Shown here in pieces: positions 1 to 9,117 of a DNA stretch of 64,000 bases; position 1 is the stretch's first letter, and every line of letters starts with the position of its first letter. Both the position numbers and the translations under genes were made by a program. The notes below the pieces were generated by a model, which was given only the letters and a program-made list of their open reading frames with translations, was not told where the DNA came from and did not search any database. The stretch spans positions 1-64,000 of the forward strand of contig JBECLA010000101.1 of the NCBI GenBank assembly GCA_040235565.1, read 5' to 3'. Source of the stretch: JAHEIJ01 sp040235565. Its GTDB lineage: Bacteria; Pseudomonadota; Gammaproteobacteria; UBA6429; Thiohalophilaceae.

Positions 1-695
1 TATCCGACTCCGGTACCACCAACCAGCATTTCAGCAGCCACAATAACCAACCATGCAATCCCGATGGAAATACGCATACCGGTTAAAATGGTGGGTGCGG
101 CGGCCGGCAAAATGACCAGGAACGCCGTGCGTAAACCACCCAATTCATGCGTGCGTGCCACGTTGATATAGTCCTTTTTGACTGAACTGACGCCAAAAGC
201 GGTATTGATTAACATCGGCCAGATAGAGCAGATAAAGATGACAAAGACTGATGAGACTTCCGAGTCTTTAAGAATGAATAAAGCCAGTGGCATCCATGCA
301 AGTGGTGAAATCGGTTTTAATACCTGAATAAATGGATCCAGTGCTTTATGCATTAGTGGTGACATTCCAATAAGAAAACCCACAGGAATTGCTACCAATG
401 CGGCAAGCAAGTAACCGGACATCACCCGTTTCAAAGAATACAACAACTGCAGACCTATGCCTTTGTCATTTGGACCCTTGTCATAGAAGGGATCACTGAG
501 TTCTTCCATCGCAAGTTTGCCAATCTCCGAGGGATTGGGCACGCGAGCCTGCGGCTCGCTGCCCCCCATTAACATTTCATACTCGGTCATGGCCTTTTCT
601 GCCTTGGGAGGTTGATTGGACACCTCCCAGATTCCCAGCATCACGATAAGAATTACCAGGGAAAGTAGCGTAGACCTGACATGAATGTTTTGCAT
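1..695 (-). CDS. nrtB: Nitrate-type ABC transporter permease NrtB, partial (C-terminus off the left edge)
   Basis: Reading the minus strand from an ATG at 695 gives an open frame to the window edge, about 231 residues. It has an N-terminal membrane helix, a periplasmic stretch, and further helices typical of the NrtB/SsuC/TauC permease family. The sequence around KPISPLAWMPLALFI and the loop ELGGLRTAFLVILPAAAPT (the EAA-type motif that contacts the ATPase) are characteristic of nitrate/nitrite/cyanate permeases. The start lies 2 bases after the nrtA stop, so the two are one operon. The role is inner-membrane channel for uptake of nitrate or a related anion. The ATPase gene is presumably beyond the left edge. 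Confidence 0.93.
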   Translation of the reverse strand, partial: MQNIHVRSTLLSLVILIVMLGIWEVSNQPPKAEKAMTEYEMLMGGSEPQARVPNPSEIGKLAMEELSDPFYDKGPNDKGIGLQLLYSLKRVMSGYLLAALVAIPVGFLIGMSPLMHKALDPFIQVLKPISPLAWMPLALFILKDSEVSSVFVIFICSIWPMLINTAFGVSSVKKDYINVARTHELGGLRTAFLVILPAAAPTILTGMRISIGIAWLVIVAAEMLVGGTGVG

Positions 696-697
696 GT

Positions 698-2119
698 CTA
701 TGCCCTCGTGATCGCAAAGCTTTTGGCATACTCATCAGGTTTGGTGTAATCGAACTCCTTACCCATAATGATGTAATTCTCATAAGTAGATTTGGGTGGT
801 TCATAACCCAGATCCTTCATGAGCTTGCCGCAATCCGCTGCCAGATAGACTTCTTCAGCAATGGCTTTGTAATTTACGTCACCCTTGATGTAACCCCATC
901 GTTTCATCTGGGTAAGAATCCACACAGCCATGGAATGCCAGGGGAACGGATCGAAATCGATGCGATCCGGTACATCCTTGACATTGCCCAGACCATCGGC
1001 GTAGCGCCCGGTAAGGACCTGTTCGAGAACCGGTACCGGTTGATTGAGATAGTTTTTCGGGGCAATAGCCTTGGCTATGTCCTTGCGATTGTCCTTGTTG
1101 GACGAGAAGTGAGTCGCATCTACAATTGATTTGAACAAGGCGCCGTAGGCATTGGGCATTTCCCGAGCAAAATCAGCACTCGTGGCAAATGCACAGCAGG
1201 GATGTCCGTCCCAGATATCCTTGGTCAACATGTGAATGAAACCGATCTTTTCCCAAACCGCACGCTGGTTGAAGGGATCGGGTGACAAATACCCATCGAG
1301 GTTACCGGCACGAAGATTCGCCACCATTTCCGGTGGTGGGACTACACGGATCTGGATGTCTTTATCGGGATCGATACCATGCTCTGCGACGTAATAGCGC
1401 AAGAGAAAGTTGTGCATTGAATATTCAAATGGTACACCGAATTTAAAGCCTTTCCATTGTTTAGGATCGCGTTTGTCCTTGTGCTTGTTGTGCAGGGTAA
1501 TCGCCTGACCGTTAATGTTTTCAACCGCAGGCATAAGGAATGGCATGGCGGTAGAACCGGCACCCATTGTCATGGCCAAGGGCATCGGTGTCAGCATGTG
1601 TGCTGCGTCATATTCCTTGTTAATCGACTTGTCGCGGGACACCGCCCAACCAGCTGTTTTGATGACATCCACATCCAGACCATATTTTTCATAGAATCCC
1701 ATGGGATGTGCCATGATGATCGGGGTCGCACAGGTGATTGGCACGAAACCGACTTTGAGCTTTTTCTTTTCCGGTGGGCCCAGTTTCTCCTTCACTGCTG
1801 CCTTGATCGCATCCAGCGGCAGGATACTGCCCAGAATCGACGCCGCCAGGCCACCGCCCACCAGTTTCATGAAATGCCGGCGAGAGACGTCGTCATGACC
1901 GAAGACACCACGTACAACAGCACTCTCGACAGCGCGATCGATAATATCTTCTGTAGTTAACGATGATTCCTGGCTTTGTGCTTCAGCCTGGGTGGATGGG
2001 GCATCCCCAGACGTATCCTGTGCATGAGATTTCGATTTACACTGATGACAGCTGCATCCCATACCATGGCGCAAATCGCTATCCGGGCTGAATGGATCAT
2101 CAAGACTCTTGTTATTCAT
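698..2119 (-). CDS. nrtA: Nitrate ABC transporter substrate-binding protein NrtA (Tat-exported)
   Basis: A 473-residue protein of the NrtA/CmpA substrate-binding family. It has a twin-arginine signal (SRRHFMK at residues 79-85 followed by a hydrophobic stretch) and then the periplasmic binding domain, recognisable from KVGFVPITCATPIIMAHPMG. An unusual 78-residue segment precedes the Tat motif and carries a cysteine/histidine cluster, CSCHQC at about 22-27. It binds nitrate or a similar anion in the periplasm and hands it to NrtB. A good SD (AGAGGA) lies upstream of the ATG. The roughly 140-base leader starts at a sigma54 promoter divergent from the activator gene at 2471. Nitrate, nitrite, bicarbonate and cyanate binders are close relatives, so the exact substrate is inferred. 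Confidence 0.93.
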   Translation of the reverse strand: MNNKSLDDPFSPDSDLRHGMGCSCHQCKSKSHAQDTSGDAPSTQAEAQSQESSLTTEDIIDRAVESAVVRGVFGHDDVSRRHFMKLVGGGLAASILGSILPLDAIKAAVKEKLGPPEKKKLKVGFVPITCATPIIMAHPMGFYEKYGLDVDVIKTAGWAVSRDKSINKEYDAAHMLTPMPLAMTMGAGSTAMPFLMPAVENINGQAITLHNKHKDKRDPKQWKGFKFGVPFEYSMHNFLLRYYVAEHGIDPDKDIQIRVVPPPEMVANLRAGNLDGYLSPDPFNQRAVWEKIGFIHMLTKDIWDGHPCCAFATSADFAREMPNAYGALFKSIVDATHFSSNKDNRKDIAKAIAPKNYLNQPVPVLEQVLTGRYADGLGNVKDVPDRIDFDPFPWHSMAVWILTQMKRWGYIKGDVNYKAIAEEVYLAADCGKLMKDLGYEPPKSTYENYIIMGKEFDYTKPDEYAKSFAITRA

Positions 2120-2270
2120 CTATGCTTCCTCTTTTGGTTGTATCCCAATTAATACCCGCTTGTAGACTCCTGCACTGATTCTGTGCGTCTTGCGATGTAA
2201 CAGGGCAGTGAGGCCACTTTTACGCAGCTTGCTGGTCCAGTAGCTACGCAGCTCCGCGTTTTGGATATAA

Positions 2271-2289
2271 AGAGCAAGAGCCGTACCAA
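2271..2289 (-). promoter_or_regulatory. Sigma54 promoter of nrtAB
   Basis: On the minus strand the sequence reads TTGGTACGGCTCTTGCT, with the invariant GG (2287-2286) and GC (2275-2274) separated by exactly 10 bases, as in -24/-12 promoters. It differs from the consensus TTGGCACG-N4-TTGCT at one conserved base. The predicted transcript start is near 2262, giving a leader of about 140 bases before nrtA. The divergent gene at 2471 encodes a sigma54-dependent activator, which supports the call. Confidence 0.82.
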
Positions 2290-2356
2290 CTAGTGAAAAC
2301 ATCGATAAGCTATTGAAATAATAGCTAATACTGGATATTCCTTTGTCTGAGGTACT

Positions 2357-2411
2357 ACGAAAATTCGTCAATACACGAATTCTCGTAATCTAAAATACTA
2401 AATCTCGTAAT
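2357..2411. promoter_or_regulatory. Tandem palindromes, likely activator (UAS) sites
   Basis: Two similar 12-bp palindromes, ACGAAAATTCGT (2357-2368) and ACGAATTCTCGT (2375-2386), start 18 bp apart. A direct repeat TCTCGTAAT (2381-2389 and 2403-2411) recurs at a 22-bp step, about two helical turns. They sit roughly 95-150 bp upstream of the predicted nrtA start and abut the other sigma54 promoter. That is the usual place for enhancer sites bound by NtrC-type activators. Binding by the product of the 2471 gene is inferred. Confidence 0.6.
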
Positions 2412-2428
2412 TTGGCATAGGAATTGCT
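2412..2428 (+). promoter_or_regulatory. Sigma54 promoter of the activator gene
   Basis: The plus strand reads TTGGCATAGGAATTGCT, with GG (2414-2415) and GC (2426-2427) 10 bases apart, a near-consensus -24/-12 promoter. The predicted start is near 2439, about 30 bases before the activator ATG. Together with the facing promoter at 2271-2289 it implies that the regulator may activate its own gene as well as nrtAB. Confidence 0.78.
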
Positions 2429-2470
2429 CGACCAGAGGCATAACACAGCCAAGCAGAAGGAAAATAATGC

Positions 2471-4381
2471 ATGACGCCTGCAGTGCAAATGGCCACGCCG
2501 ATACAAGACTCACTATTAAGGGGTTTGCCCGAAGCCTTTTTACTGATTGATCCCCTTGCTAACCGAATCGTGGATGCCAATGCATCCGCAAGCAAGTTGG
2601 TCGGATATGACACTTCAGCGCTACGGGCATTGACCGTAACAGCGCTATTTCCTTTTGAAATACCCGCGCTGATCACCTTTACGGAATCGGTATTAATACA
2701 AGGTTGTGGCTGGACCAATGAGTTGTCTTGCAAACATCAGTTGGGGCATGCACTGAAAGTAGAAGTGAGTGCTTCAGGTTATATATCAGGTGAACGAAAC
2801 CTGATCATTTTACAATTACGTGACAAACAAAAAATACTCGGTTTACAGGAACATGCGGAAGCCAATGCCTATGTGCGCCGGGGTATCAATGAATGGAAAC
2901 GTATTGAACGCGTGTTTCAGGATATCGAACATGAAAACCAGTTAATTCTGCGCGCGGTCGGTGAGGGTATTTACGGAGTCAACGCGGATGGCAAAACAAC
3001 CTTCATGAATCCCGCTGCAGAACGCATGTTGGGATGGTCCGCCGATGAACTGGTCGGAAAGGATATACACAGCATGATTCATTACGGTCACCCGGATGGC
3101 TCCGATTACTCCTCCCATGAATGCCCAATTTATGCGGCATTTCATGATGGTGAAATTCACTGTGTTGATGACGAAGTTTTCTGGCGTAAAAACGGTAGCG
3201 CTTTCCCGGTCGAATATACGAGTACCCCTATCCAGGATCATGGCCGGTTAGTTGGTGCGGTCGTGGTATTTAGAGATATCAGTGAACGTAAGCAGGCTGA
3301 ACGGGAATTACATGCCGCTTATCATGAAGTAGAGGAACTGAAATATCGCCTTGAGCTGGAAAATGCCTATTTGCTGGAAGAAATCCGTGCGGAACACAAT
3401 TACAAGGAGATAATAGGCAGCAGTACCGCTATACAACGTCTGGTGCACCAAATCAGAGTTGTTGCACCTACCAATGCTAACGTCCTGATCACGGGTGAAT
3501 CGGGCACAGGGAAAGAGCTGATCGCGCGGGCTATTCATGAAAGCAGCGAACGGCATGCACGTCCGCTAATCCGTGTAAACTGTGCTGCAATTCCGCATGA
3601 CTTGTTTGAAAGTGAGTTCTTCGGACACATCAAGGGTGCATTTACCGGTGCCATTACTGATCGGGTGGGGCGGTTTGAACTGGCTGATGGAGGTACATTA
3701 TTTCTTGATGAAGTAGGAGAAATTCCACTGGACTTACAGAGCAAATTGCTGCGTGTCCTGCAGGAGAACCAGTTCGAACGTATTGGTGATAACAAGACCC
3801 GAAAAATTGATGTCCGTATTATCGCGGCAACAAACCGGGACTTGTTAAAAGAAATCAAACTCAAACAATTCCGCCAGGATCTGTACTTTCGTCTCAATGT
3901 ATTTCCAATCGAGAGTGTACCATTGCGCGAACATATTGAAGACGTGCCGCTTTTAGCCAGTCATTTTTTGCAGATGTCACTACAAAAACTCAACAAGGCA
4001 GAAGTATGTCTAAGCAAGGCGGATATCCAGCGACTGACTCAATATGACTGGCCGGGCAATATCCGCGAACTGGAAAATGTCATCGAACGCGCGGTGATTC
4101 TTTCCAATCATGGTAAATTGGTGTTCGAGTTACCAACGACAAATCAAGCACCAACAACATCAAAAATGGATCACCTTCATGCTGACCGTCCTCTAATCAG
4201 AACATATCATGATTTAGAGAATGAGGAACGTGACAACATTATTACAGCGCTGAAATATACCGCCGGAAAGATCTTTGGATCGGGTGGTGCTGCTGAACTG
4301 CTCGATATACCTCCTACTACTCTTGCGTCAAAAATGAAAAAACTCAAGATTGATCGTATGGACTTCAGACAGGCATCATAG
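2471..4381 (+). CDS. Sigma54-dependent transcriptional activator (PAS-PAS-AAA+-Fis)
   Basis: A 636-residue enhancer-binding protein. Two PAS domains (about 15-120 and 150-275; the second ends in [11 protein letters not shown]) precede a short coiled coil. The sigma54 AAA+ domain has Walker A GESGTGKE at 342-349, the sigma54-contact motif GAFTGA at 389-394, and Walker B LFLDEVGE at 410-417. A Fis-type helix-turn-helix lies at the C-terminus (about 590-630). There is no receiver domain, so it is regulated by a ligand or redox signal through PAS rather than by phosphorylation. The architecture is FhlA/NorR-like. An AGAAGG SD precedes the start. Divergent position and paired sigma54 promoters indicate it controls nrtAB and itself. 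Confidence 0.92.
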   Translation: MTPAVQMATPIQDSLLRGLPEAFLLIDPLANRIVDANASASKLVGYDTSALRALTVTALFPFEIPALITFTESVLIQGCGWTNELSCKHQLGHALKVEVSASGYISGERNLIILQLRDKQKILGLQEHAEANAYVRRGINEWKRIERVFQDIEHENQLILRAVGEGIYGVNADGKTTFMNPAAERMLGWSADELVGKDIHSMIHYGHPDGSDYSSHECPIYAAFHDGEIHCVDDEVFWRKNGSAFPVEYTSTPIQDHGRLVGAVVVFRDISERKQAERELHAAYHEVEELKYRLELENAYLLEEIRAEHNYKEIIGSSTAIQRLVHQIRVVAPTNANVLITGESGTGKELIARAIHESSERHARPLIRVNCAAIPHDLFESEFFGHIKGAFTGAITDRVGRFELADGGTLFLDEVGEIPLDLQSKLLRVLQENQFERIGDNKTRKIDVRIIAATNRDLLKEIKLKQFRQDLYFRLNVFPIESVPLREHIEDVPLLASHFLQMSLQKLNKAEVCLSKADIQRLTQYDWPGNIRELENVIERAVILSNHGKLVFELPTTNQAPTTSKMDHLHADRPLIRTYHDLENEERDNIITALKYTAGKIFGSGGAAELLDIPPTTLASKMKKLKIDRMDFRQAS

Positions 4382-4520
4382 CCAGTTTTTTGAACTGTTT
4401 CGCAATTCAGAGATTTTATGCTGAACCAAACTAACTCGATCCTGTCATATTTAGCGAATACGCAACACACCGGTTGATATTAATAATAAATAATTGGAAC
4501 GGTCTGAGAGGGAAATAACA

Positions 4521-5468
4521 ATGAGCACAACATGGAAAGATAGCATTTATCGTCAGCGTGAAGAACTGGCGATGATGCTGCGTGAACCTATCGAAGCGAT
4601 CGCCTGGAAAATCACGCCTTTATGGGGTGATCGGCAAAAACTGGAAGATATGTTGATCAATTACTTTTCCAGTATCCCTTACTGTACCAGCATATACGTA
4701 CTTAACACCAATGGCGTGCAAACCTGTGACAATGTTAGCCGGAGCGGTATTGTCCCTGGCCACCATGGTCGGGATCGATCCCAGCGTCCCTACATGAAGG
4801 AAGTTGTCCCGACCTGGGGTTTTTTGTTGTCAGATGCCTATATCAGCCAGTATAAACATCGGCCATATTTGACCGCACTACAAATTATTCGCACCGAAAG
4901 TGAAGTGCTTGGGTATCTGGGAGCTGATTTTGACCTGCGTGATTTACCCGTAACCGCCGACCTCTATCAGGAACCGGAAAACTGGCGTCAGATAAAAGGT
5001 GACCCTGCTATTCGCGGGTTGTTATTTCAACAAAGTCGCATAGAAAGTCAAATGGATCGCAATCTGGATCAGGCCTTCGTAATACTTGATGAGATGCTGA
5101 CTCAACGTGGCGTATTCCAGATGCTGATCCATTTCTCCAGTAGTCGGGCTACGATATGGATGAATGATGATCCTTATCGCTATCGTTCTCTGGATATTGA
5201 CGCACTGACCGATCCGGATATTTGCCTGGTATACCCTTGTCAGCCCTATCCAACCGAGGCGCTGATTCCAACGGCTCACATTACCGCAATACTGGGTACA
5301 TTCAAACACTTGCGACTAGCTGATGAAACCATCTATTTACGCTCAGCTTCAATAAATTTATATAACGGCATGATCAGCCTGACTTTTTCCTGTGACGGTA
5401 CTCACTATATGTCGTATGAAGAGTTTCTACAGAAAAATACCGATTTCTGGTTCGGCGCTGCAGCCTGA
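4521..5468 (+). CDS. PDC (Cache-like) sensor domain protein
   Basis: About 315 residues, starting at the ATG at 4521 behind AGAGGG; a TTG at 4494 would add nine residues but has no SD. The central part (YCTSIYVLNTNGVQTCDN, then GRDRSQRPYM and a GYLGADFDLRDLP stretch) matches PDC/Cache small-molecule sensor folds. Those are normally the periplasmic part of chemoreceptors and kinases. Here there is no signal peptide, membrane helix or output domain, so it appears to be a stand-alone cytoplasmic sensor. It follows the sigma54 activator on the same strand and might supply ligand information to it. That link is inference. Confidence 0.6.
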   Translation: MSTTWKDSIYRQREELAMMLREPIEAIAWKITPLWGDRQKLEDMLINYFSSIPYCTSIYVLNTNGVQTCDNVSRSGIVPGHHGRDRSQRPYMKEVVPTWGFLLSDAYISQYKHRPYLTALQIIRTESEVLGYLGADFDLRDLPVTADLYQEPENWRQIKGDPAIRGLLFQQSRIESQMDRNLDQAFVILDEMLTQRGVFQMLIHFSSSRATIWMNDDPYRYRSLDIDALTDPDICLVYPCQPYPTEALIPTAHITAILGTFKHLRLADETIYLRSASINLYNGMISLTFSCDGTHYMSYEEFLQKNTDFWFGAAA

Positions 5469-5577
5469 GAGATTGCAGGATAAATTTACTATAGATTCAG
5501 ACAGGGTGTTGTTCAGACCCGGGTAAAGCAGAAAATAGCGATTTGAATCACCTGGCAAAGGATGGCAGGATCGAAAT

Positions 5578-6627
5578 ATGGAATTTCTCGAGATTCAAGT
5601 TGCTTCGAATACTCTTCAAGACTGGCTCATTGCGGCAATTGTCACAATATTCGCCTTGCTGCTAACCAGCATTACCAAATATGTCAGTACCAAACAATTG
5701 ATCCGTCTGGAACGACGTAACGAAGCACCCATATGGCCAATACTGCTTGCCGTTATCAGACGCACGAAGTGGCTGTTTGTTTTTATTCTTGCTCTGTTTA
5801 TTGGGATACTCTTTATTGAAATCCCGGCGCCTAGCCGGAAAATTATCAATTCCATTGTCATCGTTACCCTGGTGATCCAGGGTGGTTTGTGGGCCGCGAT
5901 TGCCTTGCAGGTCATGATTGAGCAATATCGGCAAAAACAATTAGACAAGGATCCCGCCAGCGTTACTACTCTGAATGTATTGAATTTTATCGGCAGGATT
6001 GTTTTATGGTCGATAGTTTTATTGCTGATCCTCGATAACCTGGGGGTCAATATCACGGCGCTGGTAGCCGGATTGGGCGTGGGCGGTATTGCTGTCGCAC
6101 TGGCGATGCAGACCATTCTGGGCGATTTATTTGCCTCTCTGTCAATTGTCCTGGACAAGCCCTTCGTGGTCGGCGATTTCCTCATTGTGGGCGATTTACT
6201 CGGTTCTGTCGAATATGTCGGCCTGAAAACAACCCGGTTACGTAGTCTTTCCGGCGAACAATTGGTGTTTTCCAATTCTGATTTATTAACCAGCCGGATT
6301 CGTAACTTTGGTCGCATGTATGAACGGCGAGTACCGTTCGAACTTGGGGTTACCTACCAGACACCTCGCGATAAACTGGTCAAAATACCCGAGATTATTC
6401 GTGAAGCGGTGGAAAGACAGGAAAAAACACGGTTTGATCGTTCTCACTTCAAGGAGTACGGTGACTTTGCCCTTGTCTTTGAATCGGTCTATTATGTGCA
6501 AGGGCCAGATTACAACCTGTATATGGATATTCAGCAGGCAATCAATCTGCATATCCATGAACGCTTCGAACAGGAAGGTATTGAGTTTGCCTATCCAACT
6601 CAAACATTGTTTGTTGAGAAGTCATGA
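5578..6627 (+). CDS. MscS-family small-conductance mechanosensitive channel
   Basis: A 349-residue membrane protein with four hydrophobic segments in the first 180 residues, then the MscS pore helix and beta domain. The glycine/alanine-rich run GLGVGGIAVALAMQTILGD, followed by LDKPFVVGDFL and the (F/V)SNSDLL signature, is typical. The C-terminal cytoplasmic domain is complete. It acts in the inner membrane to release solutes on hypo-osmotic shock, or as a mechanosensitive channel with modified selectivity. It stands 110 bases after the PDC protein and 45 bases before the HD hydrolase gene. Confidence 0.9.
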   Translation: MEFLEIQVASNTLQDWLIAAIVTIFALLLTSITKYVSTKQLIRLERRNEAPIWPILLAVIRRTKWLFVFILALFIGILFIEIPAPSRKIINSIVIVTLVIQGGLWAAIALQVMIEQYRQKQLDKDPASVTTLNVLNFIGRIVLWSIVLLLILDNLGVNITALVAGLGVGGIAVALAMQTILGDLFASLSIVLDKPFVVGDFLIVGDLLGSVEYVGLKTTRLRSLSGEQLVFSNSDLLTSRIRNFGRMYERRVPFELGVTYQTPRDKLVKIPEIIREAVERQEKTRFDRSHFKEYGDFALVFESVYYVQGPDYNLYMDIQQAINLHIHERFEQEGIEFAYPTQTLFVEKS

Positions 6628-6672
6628 ATGGTACCTGCCAGCATCTAGTTGTACTAAACAATTAGATTCAAA

Positions 6673-7215
6673 ATGACATTCACTGATGAGGAAATCAAAC
6701 AACTAATCAAGGCACTTGCGTTTGCTGCGGACAAGCACCGATTACAGCAGCGCAAAGATATGGAAGCCTCACCCTATATCAATCATCCCATTTCTCTGGC
6801 CAATATTCTGTGTAATGAAGGGCATGTTCTGGACATTGAGATTCTTTGTGCAGCCTTGCTACACGATACGGTTGAAAACACAGCTACGACACCGGCGGAA
6901 GTTACTACTGCATTCGGTCAATCGATATGCAATATTGTGATGGAAGTAACTGATGACAAGACCTTGCCAGGCGAAGTACGAAAACAATTGCAGGTCAAAC
7001 ATGCTGCCAGACTCAGTGACAAGGCGAAACTGGTCAAACTGGCTGACAAGATAGCCAATTTGCGTGAAATGGCTGACAGTCCGCCCCTTGATTGGACTCT
7101 ACAACGACGTCAGGCCTATTTTGACTGGGCCAAAGAAGTGATTGATCAGATCCGCGGCATCCATCCACAACTCGAAGCAGCATTCGACGCAATCTATGCA
7201 CGACGCCCAATATAA
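6673..7215 (+). CDS. Small HD-domain (p)ppGpp hydrolase-like protein (MESH1/SpoT hydrolase type)
   Basis: A 180-residue protein made only of an HD domain of the RelA/SpoT hydrolase class. It has a basic ...QQRKDMEASPYINHPI segment, the metal-binding LLHDTVENT (HD pair), a downstream VTDDKTL, and VKLADKIANLREM. Stand-alone hydrolases of this size (small alarmone hydrolases, MESH1) degrade (p)ppGpp, or in some cases NADPH. No synthetase or TGS/ACT domain is present. All the metal ligands I would expect seem present. Substrate is inferred from the family. Confidence 0.85.
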   Translation: MTFTDEEIKQLIKALAFAADKHRLQQRKDMEASPYINHPISLANILCNEGHVLDIEILCAALLHDTVENTATTPAEVTTAFGQSICNIVMEVTDDKTLPGEVRKQLQVKHAARLSDKAKLVKLADKIANLREMADSPPLDWTLQRRQAYFDWAKEVIDQIRGIHPQLEAAFDAIYARRPI

Positions 7216-7347
7216 TCGGTAGTCGCTGCAAAGCATCGGTATTTAGGCTAATCTTTTACTGTATCAGTAACTTGTGTCGTTTCATTTCGTCAGAGTAACG
7301 ACATAGCATTCTTGGCAGCATGGGGTGTCTCTGGAGGATAGTTTGGA

Positions 7348-8487
7348 ATGCCATTTCACAACACAAAAACACAAAAAATGGGCAATCCTTCCTGTCATAT
7401 ACCCGTCTATTACTGGTTATTGATGTGCTGTGTCTGGCTTACGCTTACGTTTCCTGTGGTAACAACTGCAGCTACCTGTAACAAACCGTATTCCGAAATA
7501 TTCCGCAATATGTCGGCATCCGTCGTACGTATCTTTGTAGTAGCAATTGATCCCTACAGCGCCCTGGAACGTGTTAAGTTGGGTGTCGGTACCGGTGTGG
7601 TGTTTGATGATAATGGCCATATCGTCACCAATGCCCATATTGTCTACGAAACCAGTGAAATCATTGTTTCCGTTGGTGAAGATGATATGCAACCCGCCGA
7701 GATTGTAGGTGTTGATCCGATCACAGATCTGGCAGTAATCAAACTGCTTGCGCCGGGGTCGCAGTTACAAAAAGCAAATCTGGGACGATCCGGCAAGCTT
7801 GTTATTGGCGAGGAAGTCCTGGCGATAGGTTACCCGCTTGGTATTGGGAAAACCGCCACTAGCGGAATCGTGTCGGCGATTGAAAGGGTTGTGCCGCTGT
7901 CTACCTTCAGCTGGATGTCACCATTTATTCAGACCGATGCGGCAATCAATCCGGGTAATTCCGGTGGACCACTGGTAAACCGCTGTGGCGAGGTTATCGG
8001 TATCAATACGCTATACGGGGAAGAAGTGCAAAATATCAATTTCGCTATTCCCATTGATCTGGTCCGCGAACTGGTTCCGCAACTGATCAAGGACAAACGG
8101 GTTATCCGGGCCTGGCACGGCATTAATGGCCGTATTGTTCCGCCTCAGTTGATGTATACCATAGGCATGGTTCCGGGGTTTATGATTGAAACGGTCGAGC
8201 CCGGCAGTCCTGCGGCAGAGATAAAGCTACGCGGCGGGGCACTGCCTATCAAGATTGGGCTGGAGGAATATCTGTTGGGCGGAGATATCATCACCAGGGT
8301 CAACGGTGAGCCGCTGACCGATATGGAAACAGTTGCCCGCCTGGCGCGCTCCCTTAAAGTGGGGGATAAACTCCAACTCGAATACTGGCGCGAGGGTCAA
8401 ATCCACACGGTTGAGGTAACCCTGCCTGAACGCCCCATCCTGCCGGGGGATGTCCGGCAATTCCGCGACTCGCGCCGCTCCAGGTAA
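7348..8487 (+). CDS. HtrA/Deg-like serine protease with one PDZ domain
   Basis: A 379-residue periplasmic protease. An N-terminal hydrophobic segment (about 20-42, ending VVTTAA) serves as signal peptide or anchor. The trypsin-like domain has catalytic His97 (IVTNAHIV), Asp127 (DPITDLAVIKL) and Ser205 (NPGNSGGPLV). One PDZ domain follows (about 255-365) with a long GGDIITRVNGEPL motif. Length and a single PDZ resemble DegS more than DegP/DegQ, but no RpoE regulators are adjacent. Likely role is envelope protein quality control or regulated proteolysis. Confidence 0.9.
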   Translation: MPFHNTKTQKMGNPSCHIPVYYWLLMCCVWLTLTFPVVTTAATCNKPYSEIFRNMSASVVRIFVVAIDPYSALERVKLGVGTGVVFDDNGHIVTNAHIVYETSEIIVSVGEDDMQPAEIVGVDPITDLAVIKLLAPGSQLQKANLGRSGKLVIGEEVLAIGYPLGIGKTATSGIVSAIERVVPLSTFSWMSPFIQTDAAINPGNSGGPLVNRCGEVIGINTLYGEEVQNINFAIPIDLVRELVPQLIKDKRVIRAWHGINGRIVPPQLMYTIGMVPGFMIETVEPGSPAAEIKLRGGALPIKIGLEEYLLGGDIITRVNGEPLTDMETVARLARSLKVGDKLQLEYWREGQIHTVEVTLPERPILPGDVRQFRDSRRSR

Positions 8488-8648
8488 GCATGGCATGGTT
8501 TTTGGTCAAAATTGGCGATATTTAACAAGGATCGCAGGAGGGCCTTGGAATTCGATTTTAAGCCATTATATTAAATAAAGGTGTAGTATTTCTGGTTACT
8601 ATCCGGTTATACTCGCCCACGATACATTCTATCCTGGTGCTTTTCAGA

Positions 8649-8668
8649 AGTTTTCTCATAGTTTTCTC
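8649..8668 (+). repeat. Direct repeat in the cold-shock leader
   Basis: Two copies of AGTTTTCTC (8649-8657 and 8660-8668) separated by AT lie just 5' of the RBS-masking inverted repeat. If the cold-shock gene has a long leader, these pyrimidine-rich copies would be part of it. Confidence 0.4.
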
Positions 8669-8672
8669 CTGT

Positions 8673-8729
8673 TAATTACCTCGTAAGATTTGTAACACAT
8701 TTTATTTTTAATTATTACTGAGGTAATTA
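8673..8729 (+). promoter_or_regulatory. Inverted repeat that can mask the csp ribosome-binding site
   Basis: A perfect 10-bp inverted repeat: TAATTACCTC (8673-8682) is complementary to GAGGTAATTA (8720-8729). The 3' arm contains the GAGG Shine-Dalgarno of the gene whose ATG is at 8732. In RNA this would form a stem closing a 37-base AU-rich loop and hide the RBS. Cold-shock genes are known to use temperature-sensitive leader structures, so this is a candidate cis-acting element. Confidence 0.6.
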
Positions 8730-8731
8730 TC

Positions 8732-8932
8732 ATGACGACAGGAACCGTTAAATGGTTTAACGAATCCAAGGGCTTCGGCTTTATTACTCCTTCTGACGGT
8801 GGCAAGGACGTTTTTGTCCACTTTTCGGCTATTGCCAGTGAAGGTTTCCGTACTCTGAGTGAAGGCCAGCAGGTCTCCTTCAATGTGGAAGATGGTCCCA
8901 AAGGCCCGCAGGCGATAAACGTACAAGTCTAA
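8732..8932 (+). CDS. Cold-shock protein, CspA family
   Basis: A 66-residue single cold-shock domain with both RNA-binding motifs, KGFGFI (RNP1) and VFVHF (RNP2). It begins [18 protein letters not shown], and the length is typical of CspA/CspE/CspD paralogues. It binds single-stranded RNA/DNA as an RNA chaperone in the cytoplasm. It is monocistronic: a long leader with an RBS-masking repeat precedes it and a strong intrinsic terminator follows 26 bases after the stop. Which Csp paralogue it is cannot be decided. Confidence 0.96.
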   Translation: MTTGTVKWFNESKGFGFITPSDGGKDVFVHFSAIASEGFRTLSEGQQVSFNVEDGPKGPQAINVQV

Positions 8933-8957
8933 AACGATTTGTCAGTTGAAAGTCTTG

Positions 8958-8986
8958 AAAACCCCGCGAGAAATCGCGGGGTTTTT
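8958..8986 (+). terminator. Intrinsic terminator of csp
   Basis: A GC-rich hairpin with arms ACCCCGCG and CGCGGGGT around a six-base loop is followed by TTTTT. The flanking AAAA/TTTT makes it potentially bidirectional. Confidence 0.9.
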
Positions 8987-9117
8987 CATTTTGGAGGTCG
9001 TGAACAGCTCAGTGCCACGACATGAATAGCAAGGAAATCAGAATCAGAGAACGGTATACTTTTAGTCTGGATATAATTGTAAACTGAGACAGATCTTGTA
9101 TCTTTGTACCTGACACA

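Noticed and set aside
2120..2371. 83-residue minus-strand frame ending directly before nrtA
   Set aside because: It covers the sigma54 promoter and has no SD; it is the nrtA leader read as protein.
4494..4520. TTG-started extension of the PDC protein
   Set aside because: The ATG at 4521 has a good SD and the upstream codons do not.
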